From Trichopria drosophilae (lineage: Eukaryota; Arthropoda; Insecta; Hymenoptera; Diapriidae), in contig CM059584.1 in the NCBI GenBank assembly GCA_030407085.1, positions 59,163,501-59,227,500 on the forward strand: 64,000 bases of DNA, given 5' to 3'. The position numbers and the translations under genes are program-made. Of this stretch, positions 56,426 to 64,000 are shown in pieces. Every line of letters starts with the position of its first letter. Within the stretch, counting starts at the first letter, position 1. The notes under the pieces were generated by a model. It saw only the letters and a program-made list of their open reading frames with translations, was not told the DNA's origin and ran no database searches.

Positions 56426-57119
56426 TCCGCAAATCTCATCCGGGTTCAAAATTTTAAGATTGAGTACATTGTAGATCAGCAAATTGATAAAAATTTAGTA
56501 CCGAAGTAGATGTATGGACAATCCAGGCTACGAATTTGTGACTTTAAGACACTATATCAATGAATTTGGTTACAGATTCGATATAAAATATCGCTAAATA
56601 TAACATTCAATTATTTATTTAATTGTTGTAGTTCGACATAAACATTCGCATCTCATTGGTAACATATTCAATATATTAACATCCTTTCTTATCGTACCCC
56701 AGCCTTACTTTTACTAGAATAATATTTTTCTAGCCTCCAATGATGACTGAGTACTCTGATTCGTCGAAGGCCAGAGTTTCTAAATTTTCGTAAAGAAATT
56801 AAAAATGTTAGGTGGGTATCTCCGACATAAAAAGCTCGGAAAAAACATGCTAACTCTCTCATTCGCTTTCCATCGTCCCTGTCATCTACAGTATTCCATA
56901 ATTTTCTAAAAGTAAGTTTTATTTTTTATACTACAAATAAAATTCGGTTTGTGAGTGGATGAGACCATGGCAATTATTTTATCATATTAAAAATTTCCAG
57001 TTTATCAGTTCTTGACTAACTGAAACTTACTTTACTTTATAATTTTCTTCGAATATTCGATTCTCTGTGAAGAGAATGCAATTGACTCGACTTTATTTTT
57101 ATTTATTTTTCCAGTTAAA
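56426..57119. other. AT-rich non-coding interval
   Basis: Nothing recognised. Confidence 0.4.
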
Positions 57120-57935
57120 TCAGTTCTCATAACGACCAAATCGATTTTATTGCTGCGAAGGCGATGCGTATTTTGGGATTTATTACTAGAATGTCTTATG
57201 ATTTTTCTAATCCCGATACCTTACTGTATCTTTATAAAACTCTAGTAAGCCCCATTTATGCAACTCCTATATGGTCGTCTTTTACGGAAAATCGGTGCAT
57301 AAAACTCGAACGTATACAACACCGTCTTATTCGTGTTCTTGCTTTCAGATCAGGCTCACCCATGTCTAGGTTTGATCAAGACTTCAAAAATCAAATTTAG
57401 GATACGTACGCAGAAGTCTATTAGAAATTACATTCATGTAAAGTTTGCTTCTGACTTTCTTTCAGGGAGGGTTGACTGTTCCTACCTCAGGGATTGTTTC
57501 GTCAGTAGACGGTGTGGCTATGAACATCGCAATATAAGACCATTCTGGGAAAGTAACTACAAAAACAATTACACATTTAATTCGACAATTCTTAGGCTTG
57601 TTAGATCTTCGAGCAGTCTTCCGACCGCTTTGAGAGAATCGTCAAATCAGCCCGGTTTTACAGGTAAATTGTTTTCTCATGCCTGTAAATTTTATACTTA
57701 GGTAGTACTCAAAACAGATCATTTCAGTGTATATATTTAAAAGTTTGTTGTTCTTTTGTGACATCTCCAGTTCAATATTGACATCCGTTATTTTCGTATG
57801 TGTTTTTTACCAAATGTTATTGTATGCCGTTTCACTTATTTTGGTGTATATCAGGTGCAAATAAAACGTTACATGTATTCGGCTTTTGTCCGTAATTTTT
57901 GTAAATAAATTAATAAAATAAATAAGTGCCAACTA
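57120..57935 (+). pseudogene. LINE RT C-terminal fragment (Jockey-like), 3' end
   Basis: Plus-strand frames carry KAMRILGFITRMSYDFSN, KTLVSPIYATPIWSSF and CIKLERIQHRLIRVLAFRSG (57164-57400). After a shift, FRIRTQKSIRNYIHVKF and YLRDCFVSRRCGYEHRNIRPF follow to the stop at 57701. This is the thumb and C-terminal region of Jockey-clade ORF2. A 3' UTR follows and ends in TAAA-type tail sequence near 57900-57925. It is 5'-truncated (no catalytic palm) and frameshifted, so a dead insertion. Confidence 0.75.
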
Positions 57936-57962
57936 CTACACGACTCATACCAAAACTGCTCT

Positions 57963-58271
57963 ATGGATTATAAATGTGTAAAGTGCAATGATTATCATGG
58001 GCCAGGATATTATAAAATAAAAAAAGTAATTGATACAAGCAAAATATATTGCGTTAACTGTAAAGCGTTCGGTTATCCCACCTCTTATAAATGCGGCCCA
58101 AAAATAATGCAAATTGAGGGAAAACGTAGAAAAAAATTAATCGCCAAATTCGACGTCCGCCAAATCCATCGATTGATCAGAATCGCACAGAATGCTATCC
58201 AATCACTGTTTCACAGACTTGAGATCGAACTTTGGTTGCAATATTTAGGAAACGAATATGATTCTAACTAA
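57963..58271 (+). pseudogene. LINE ORF1 zinc-knuckle fragment (Jockey-like gag)
   Basis: A 102-aa frame starting MDYKCVKCNDYHGPGYYKIK with a second Cys pair in YCVNCKAFGYPTSYKCGPK. The spacing (C-X2-C … C-X2-C … C) resembles the C-terminal gag zinc region of Jockey-like ORF1, with substituted His/Cys positions. The rest is a Lys/Arg-rich tail. It begins right after the tail of the RT fragment at 57120-57935, so it may be a second, nested copy. Intact frame, incomplete gene. Confidence 0.55.
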
Positions 58272-58371
58272 TCTATGCGTAGCTACGTGTTGTCCGTTCG
58301 AGTTTAGCTGGCCAAGTGTCTCGGCGTCGCTTTCCACTTCCAAGATTTGTGCATCATGACGTTAACACACA

Positions 58372-58740
58372 TCAAAGTGAAATTCCGAGGCTTGCAGAAT
58401 AGGGGTTTAAGTTTACCTGGTCATTCTCATCGACTTTCCAAACACAGGGCTTAATGCATTTTTGTGCTAAATTCCCGAATCTGAAATGGTACCAACACTT
58501 CCACGTGTTTTTTTTTTGGGCTTTCAGACTCATTCGACGGTCACTCGAACAACCTGACCTTGGACGACACCTAAGTTGGCCCTCTTGTTTCTTCGACCCA
58601 GTCATAAGAGAAGCAATTTCTGCCGAAAGCACCTGGGCAGTTGTCGGTACCGTCAGCGTCTTAACCGCGGTCGGGACGTCGTGGGTCTTATCTCGGATAA
58701 AGATCTGATAATCCCCGCAACGTGCTCGCTACCGCACAGA
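58372..58740 (-). pseudogene. Gypsy (CsRn1-like) gag fragment
   Basis: A minus-strand frame includes CWYHFRFGNLAQKCIKPCVW, close to the C-Y-H…C…PC gag motif of CsRn1-type Gypsy elements. It is short, starts inside a gag (LSAEIASLMTG) and ends at 58372. No pol is nearby. Unrelated to the large LTR element. Confidence 0.5.
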
Positions 58741-58746
58741 CCACCT

Positions 58747-59447
58747 AGTCCAGTGATTATGTACAAAATAATGAGTTATAAAAGGAAAAATAGGAAGCAG
58801 CAATTTTATTCTTGGGGGGTCTTCGGGATGTCAAGAAAAGCTTAACTTGAAGTTTTCGACCTCTGTTCCCTGGTTGATTTTTTTGCTACAGTAAAAATAA
58901 AATAAATGTTTTTTCCGTAATAACTCGAGTTCTAATGAAACCGGGCTAATTTTAAAGGTATTTCTTTGCTCTTCAAGTTTGCCCTACAATATTTTGCCGT
59001 GCGATCGATAGTTTTCGATATATCGCCTTTTTACTCGTTATGCTTAACGAAAAACATAAAAGTGGCTCTATAGAAAGTTGTAGAGAATTCCAACAATTCC
59101 TTTTTTTATTTGTCCTGATTCGATGAAAATTTAGCCTTCTAAAGCGCCTAAAGCGATATATCGAAAACTATCGATCGTACGGCAAAATATTGTAGAGAAA
59201 ACTTGAAGAGCAAAAAAATACCTTTCAAATGGGCCCAGTTTCGACCTTTCAAGTTCATTAAAACTCGAGTTATTACGGAAAAACCTTTTTTTTAAATTTT
59301 TTACTGTAGCAAAAAAAGCAACCAGGGAACAGAGGTCGAAAACTTCAAGTTAAGCTTTTCTTGACATCCCGAAGACCCCCCAAGAATAAAATTGCTGCTT
59401 CCTATTTTTCCTTTTTTAAATGTACATAATGACTGGACTAGCCGGTT
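58747..59447. mobile_element. Palindromic element (~700 bp, ~300 bp arms)
   Basis: CTAGTCCAGTGATTATGTAC at 58747 is inverted at the right end near 59428-59447. The arms share AAAATAGGAAGCAGCAATTT, TCTTGACATCCCGAAGACC (in inverted form) and CGATATATCG. The centre (about 59050-59150) is unique. No coding capacity. Resembles a foldback-type MITE. Confidence 0.75.
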
Positions 59448-59976
59448 CTGCTGTTGGTACCGATATTGGGGCAGGGGGGACTGGCTCTGGGTGGGTGTTG
59501 TGTTGTATGTCTGCCTAGTTCTGTCTCGTACCGTCCTGGCTATGTCCTGTACCTCCAATAGACAAATTGCCCGCAAATAGACAAATTGTCATTAACGCGG
59601 GGGAAAATTACCTGTCCTTTATTTTAAAATAATTATTTAGTGTAATTTTACAGTAATTTTACATTATTTATAATTTTTATTAATAATTATTTTATTTTGT
59701 ATATATTTTATTTCTGTTTCGTTTTATGTTAATTATTAAATTAACTGTTTTTTAATTAAATTATAAATGAGAAGGTTTAGCGATCAATGTTCAGCTCTGC
59801 TATCACTAGCACACACTTCCATAAATGATAATTAAAAAGTTTAAAAGGTAAATCATTTTAACTTAGTTATTTATTAAAGTATTAACTTCTAATCTAAGTC
59901 TAAGTTGATTAGTTTGCTAACGTTTTAAATTTTTAATTTCCAGTTTCCAAGTGAATCTTACATTTAACTTTAAACT
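59448..59976. other. Non-coding interval
   Basis: AT-rich. A short minus-strand open frame (59576-59301) crosses the palindrome and has no recognisable domain. Confidence 0.4.
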
Positions 59977-59990
59977 TAGTTTAGTTTCTT
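59977..59990. repeat. Half-LINE target-site duplication, left (14 bp)
   Basis: TAGTTTAGTTTCTT, identical to 61735-61748. Confidence 0.9.
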
Positions 59991-61734
59991 GAGACTTCCG
60001 GTTGGTTGTTTGGAGAGAAAGGACCGTCACCCGTGGCGCGCGCGAGAAATACGTAAAAAGCGAAGAAAACTAAGAAAAAGTGTGTAGAAAGTGAGAAGTG
60101 ATGGAAAGTAATAGTGAACAAAGGTTGTAGAAGGAGATATAGCGGAGGACAAAGGAAGAAAAGAAGAAAGAAAGAGGAAGCAAAAGGAAAGAGGTTAGGA
60201 TGGTCGGAAAGCATGTGAGAACGGAGATGCGCGCGCACGGGTACGCACGGGTACGAGTACGAAAGGAACGGAAGGTTCGGAAACAGAGGAAATAACCGGA
60301 AGTAACGAGAGGCAAATGGAATATAGGTGGTAGGCGCGAGGGGGCGTGGAGAGAAGCCGGTAGAAGAGGAATGAAAGAGCGGATGGAGGTAGAAGAAGAG
60401 GTTGGGAGAGAAAGAAGGGGAAAACGAGAGCGAGCGCGGTTCGAACCGCAAGAAACCAAACGCGTGCACCAAACAAAGGAAGAGACATGACGAGATAAGG
60501 GTAACAAGTTAAAGTTAAATAGAGTTAGAAAAGGCGGAAGAAAGTGAAGAAAGAATGGAAAGTGAAGAGCAGAAAATGCGGAGAGAAGTAGAAACGTGGG
60601 AAGACATGGTAAAAATAGTAAATGCGAGGATAGATAAAGTGGAGAAAGAATGGGAGAAACAAAAGTGAGGTTAGAAAGGATGGAAGAAGAAGTTCGGAAG
60701 AAGATGGAAAGAATGGAAAACGAATGGGAGGACATGAAGAAGGAAGGCAGATGGAAAAGACAGGATGAAGAAGAAAAGGAAGTAGATGGGAAGAAGAAAG
60801 AAGAGAGTAAGCAACAGGTGGAAAAAGAACAGAGTGGGGAGAGTCAGGGAGGAGAAAGTGGAGGAAGCGTAGACGGAGACAGTGATCTGGAGTGGGAAAT
60901 ACAGAAAGTCAGAAGAGAGGAGGAGGAATGGAGATGGGAAAGGAAAAGGAGAGAAGATGTGAAAAAGAATATAGTGGTGAAAGGAGTGAAATTGTGTGGT
61001 TGGGAAGCAGAATTAGTAGTGGAAACAAAGGTGAGGAGAGCGTGCAAAGGGAAGGTGAAAGTGTTAAGTGCATCGGTTAAGAAGGAAACAGAAAGAGGCG
61101 CGATAGTGTTGGTAAAATTAGAGAGCGAGAGAGACAAAGAAATGGTGATTAAAAACATAGGGGAGGTCAAGAAAGAGGGATGGACAGTGACGGATGATGA
61201 AACCTTTATTCAACGCAGAACGAAAATAATGATGGCGTTAAAAAGGGAGGAGTTTGGCAGAGCGGAAGTGTGGAGGAAAGTGGGTGCAAGTTGGAGAGGC
61301 GAAAAGGACGAATGGATACTAGATGAACTGGAAGGAAAATGGAAGCAAAAGATATTAAAGAGGGAAAGCAAGGAGTAAGGATGGAAAGAGGGGGGACGTA
61401 AAAGGAGGATCACGGTGCGTCGGCGTAATCCCGTTTTATAAACGCAGAGGTCGCAAGGAGCAATATAAGAGTGTTTGTTGACGACGTTCCGTGTCTCCAG
61501 TGTTTGATGAAAATGAAAATGTGAAGTGTGTTTGAAGTGTAAGACGATCGATAATAAATAGAGTAAATTGCGGTGGTAGTGCGAGTAAATGAGTGATGTA
61601 AATAAGCTCTCTGTGAAATTGCGCTAAAGGCCAGTCGAGATAAGTGTGTACAGGGAGGGGGGCCCTTTTGTCCTCCTCATGCAAACACCAGTTGGTGAAG
61701 CATTAATAAATACATACATACATACATACATACA
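59991..61734 (+). mobile_element. Half-LINE: 5' UTR, ORF1 and 3' tail, no ORF2
   Basis: A 1744-bp insertion between perfect 14-bp duplications. It starts GAGACTTCCGGTTGG, has a purine-rich 5' UTR, one ORF (ORF1), a ~350-bp 3' UTR and a (TACA)n tail. Reverse transcriptase is absent. It must have been mobilised by the machinery of a related full LINE, like the HAL1 elements derived from mammalian L1. The ORF2 relic at 41341-43374 may be from the parent family. Confidence 0.75.
60555..61378 (+). pseudogene. LINE ORF1 protein (coiled coil plus RRM-like), one frameshift
   Basis: The probable N-terminus is ATG 60555 (MESEEQKMRREVETWEDMV). A one-base shift near 60655-60660 moves into the frame that begins 60650 (…VRLERMEEEVRKKMERMEN) and is then open for 240 codons. 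Highly charged coiled coil comes first, then an acidic linker (GESGGSVDGDSDLEWE), then an RRM-like domain starting KNIVVKGVKLCGWEAELV with a second strand GAIVLVKLESERDKEMV, and a C-terminal basic domain with FIQRRTKIMMALKREEFG, resembling the C-terminal domain of LINE ORF1. It would form the RNP coat. Confidence 0.7.
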
Positions 61735-61748
61735 TAGTTTAGTTTCTT
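61735..61748. repeat. Half-LINE target-site duplication, right (14 bp)
   Basis: TAGTTTAGTTTCTT directly after the (TACA)n tail. Confidence 0.9.
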
Positions 61749-62410
61749 TGTAATCTAAATATTAAATTGAATATTAAATGTTTATTACAAAGTAAAAACG
61801 TTACAAAATTTTAACTTAAGTTAGTTACTTGTTTCAGTATTAACTTTTAATTTAACTCGGTTGATTATTTTGAAACTTTTTAACTTTTATCTTTTGCACT
61901 TAATCTGGTCACTGTAAGTTAATACGTTATATTTAGCATAAACCTTAAACTTTAAAGTATAAAATAACTTACATTAAACTTGATATTTTTAATTTTGGTT
62001 AAGTTGTATTTTAATAACATTCAGTTAAGCTATTTGAAAGAAAAAAAGACCCATCCCTACTTGTAACGTTCAAGTGTATGTATGTGATAGATTCATTTGA
62101 AAACATTTGTTCAAAGTATGGTAGCATACGTTTCGAAATCGGTAGAGAGAAGAGGGCACGACGGGCGACAGGTGTAGATGCGGCGTTTTTAAGGCATGTT
62201 CGATTTGCCTTTTCAGGAAGTTTATTCGTTTTGGGCGAGCCAATTTTCGCCATTTGTTCTGAATCGATGACACTAATTTTGGCGAGATAGAATTATTGGT
62301 TTGAAGATACATCCGCATTTTCAATAACAGTTTCGAATCTTGTTTCATCCCATATTGGTTCGGTTTACTGCGTACATTCTTTTAATAATTACAATGGTCT
62401 TACTTTTCAT
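61749..62410. other. Non-coding interval
   Basis: AT-rich, then a more balanced stretch at 62040-62350 with overlapping frames on both strands and no recognised domain. Confidence 0.4.
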
Positions 62411-62419
62411 CCTTATCAG

Positions 62420-62561
62420 ATACGTTTACGTGGCCGATTTAATCGCTGCTTTAAACGAGCTTGATTTAAATACGCATGGCGGATCAGAGGACATCCCGCC
62501 TCATTTCATAAAAAATTGTACCTCGTTTTTTATTGATCCCATGATGTTTCTGTTTAATTAA
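62420..62561 (+). pseudogene. LINE RT N-terminal fragment (Jockey-like)
   Basis: The frame contains DLIAALNELDLNTHGGSEDI and PPHFIKNCTSFFIDPMMFLF, the start of a Jockey-type RT (the 'D.IPP.F.K' fingers motif). It stops at 62561, and related sequence continues for about 60 bp. The remainder of the RT is missing here. Confidence 0.6.
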
Positions 62562-62718
62562 CCCTACTCCCTGGAAATGTCCGTCAACTGTGGAATTTTA
62601 TACCACATTCGATTCAATATGCCAATTTACTTCATTTTAAAAATGCAATTAGGCTTTGTCGACAGGTGTCTGGCGGTTTAAATTTTGTATAGAATTTATT
62701 TTTAGTGGTTTTATTCTA

Positions 62719-64000
62719 CAGGGTCATCGAAAAGTATCGGACCCCCCTAATATCTTCAGTTAGAATGCACTTAGGAGAAAATGTCCAATAGCAAAGTTGT
62801 ATGGTTTCAAGCGGGGAGTAAGATGATGACCTTGACTTTGACCTTAACCATGTCCTTCAAGGTCATTTCAAGGTCAATCTTATTTTTTTAAATAGAACCC
62901 CCTACATTTTATTGCATATTCTTATAGCTTATCTCGAGAGCTTTCCAAAACACTATAATAAAATATTTTTTTATTAAGTACTTTTTGAGTTATAAAGGTT
63001 TGAAGTTAACAATTTTTTGACACAAAATGTAGAATATCTTGTAAAATATTATTTAGTTTTCAGTAATCATAACCTTAATACTTTTGTGCGCGAAATAATG
63101 AGACCAATTAATTGGTTTAAAGAAAATACATTAATCGAATCCCCCTAATATTTTCAGTAAGAATGCATTTTGGAAAAATGTCCAATAGCAAAGTATTGTA
63201 CGGCTTCAAGCAATTATGCTAATAGGCTCTGGCGAAAAACTGCCCGAACGTAATCGCGAGAAGCTGTTCGAATGCGTGATTTCCGAAGGCGTTAGCGGGA
63301 ATCTGACCGAAAGCGTTGGCCAATCTTTATTCTCTCACTCTCGCAGGCACCAATGTACGAGCTCTTGAGCAAACAATACGGATCACTGATTTGAAACTTT
63401 GATGCCGTGCTGTCTTCTTCTTAGCGTCGTGGACGAAAACGAACAGCCTCAAAAATTTTTTCTGTAACAAAAGAAACCATTGCGCTTCAATTGATTATCC
63501 CAAACATCTTCATTTTGTTTCCAATAGCCCAGAAATTTTTCGTAAATATTATTAATTGATCTATTAGATTTTCAGTTGCTCAACGAGCTTTTTGCTAGTG
63601 CTGGTTAAAATAAACAAATCGATAGTTGGACCAACACTTAATAACTAGTATTTTTCTCTACTTAATTATCTAGATCAATTTCCTATCACTTACCTGATTA
63701 ATTCTTCTTCGCTCTAATTAAGAATGGCGGAGCTTTCTGAAAGAGATCGAATAACACTGTTAATGATGCGAGGATGGGGAGATCAACAAAGAGGGTATAA
63801 AACAGTAACGCGATTATTTAATGAAAATTTTCGGAATGAAAATAATAGGATCTCCAAAAGTACTGTAATCCGTACTATTCAACGTTTCGAGGCCATTGGT
63901 AGCGTTAAAAGCCGCCCAAACTCTGGTAGACCTAAAACAGCAACAAATAATGATAAGGCATTAGATGTTTTACAGTCTTTCGTTGAAGATCCCCATATTT
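62719..64000 (+). mobile_element. Tc1/mariner-type transposon, 5' part (runs off the window)
   Basis: TA at 62717-62718 is followed by CAGGGTCATCGAAAAGT, a mariner-style terminus. The long 5' region has a direct repeat (TCAGT.AGAATGCA and AATGTCCAATAGCAAAGT at 62755-62800 and again at 63150-63200) and AAGGTCA-type half-sites at 62818-62876. The transposase begins at 63724. The 3' end lies beyond the window. Confidence 0.7.
63724..64000 (+). CDS. Tc1/mariner-type transposase, N-terminal part
   Basis: ATG at 63724 opens a frame that continues to the window edge (92 codons, no stop): MAELSERDRITLLMMRGWGD, then a helix-turn-helix RLFNENFRNENNRISKSTVI and a second DNA-binding region with GSVKSRPNSGRPKTATNNDK, which carries a GRP-like motif. 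This bipartite HTH with an intervening GRP(K/R) motif is typical of Tc1/mariner transposases. The catalytic triad lies outside the window. No lesion is seen so far. Confidence 0.75.
   Translation, partial: MAELSERDRITLLMMRGWGDQQRGYKTVTRLFNENFRNENNRISKSTVIRTIQRFEAIGSVKSRPNSGRPKTATNNDKALDVLQSFVEDPHI

Noticed and set aside
59981..61413. Minus-strand Ser/Phe/Pro-rich frames up to 221 aa
   Set aside because: Complement of the purine-rich half-LINE ORF1.
62011..62348. Minus-strand 80-92 aa frames as a gene
   Set aside because: Two overlapping frames with no recognisable domain and no splice or start context.

Overview
This window looks like an insect nuclear genome, most likely a hymenopteran. 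The evidence is a TTAGG telomere-type run, AT-rich intergenic DNA, an Iroquois-class homeobox exon, short introns, and a dense mix of arthropod transposable elements. Only one host gene piece is secure: the Iroquois homeodomain exon on the minus strand at 973-1271. A GC-rich block at about 4.6-5.45 kb could be a promoter or 5' exon. Nearly everything else is mobile DNA in layers, much of it nested. No rRNA, functional tRNA or CRISPR array was seen.

Layout. 0-8.4 kb: a zinc-knuckle LINE ORF1 fragment, the Iroquois exon, two decayed Mutator-like transposase copies, an E-box-rich patch and paired AC microsatellites. 8.4-13.0 kb: a decayed APE-type LINE (minus strand). 13.6-25.0 kb: a Maverick/Polinton, an endogenous DNA virus-like element. 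It has ~650 bp terminal inverted repeats, 5'-AGT...ACT-3' ends and a 6-bp target duplication. It carries double-jelly-roll capsid pieces, a minor-capsid-like gene, an integrase fragment, a coiled-coil fibre-like gene and a spliced cysteine-rich gene. Two R4/Dong-type LINE copies are nested in it, and an internal inversion has split the major capsid gene. 27-35 kb: palindromic elements with piggyBac remnants, a decayed piggyBac transposase, a solo LTR, a tiny piggyBac-type MITE and tRNA-like repeats. 35.3-38.3 kb: a DD41D (rosa/Visitor-like) Tc1/mariner element inside an AT-rich palindrome. 41.3-43.4 kb: a purine-rich LINE ORF2 relic.

43.4-56.4 kb: an errantivirus-like LTR retrotransposon (minus strand) with gag, protease, pol and an env split by a stop. 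Its pol is unusually long (1522 aa) and has a TARG1/Poa1-like macrodomain between RNase H and integrase. It is fused in tandem to a second, internally deleted copy, and one CCGA target duplication flanks the whole array. 57-64 kb: LINE fragments, a palindromic element of ~700 bp, a half-LINE (ORF1 plus 3' tail, perfect 14-bp duplication) and the start of a second Tc1/mariner transposase running off the window.

Two things deserve most attention: the Polinton lacking a recognisable PolB but with capsid genes and accessory cargo, and the macrodomain inside an LTR-retrotransposon polyprotein.
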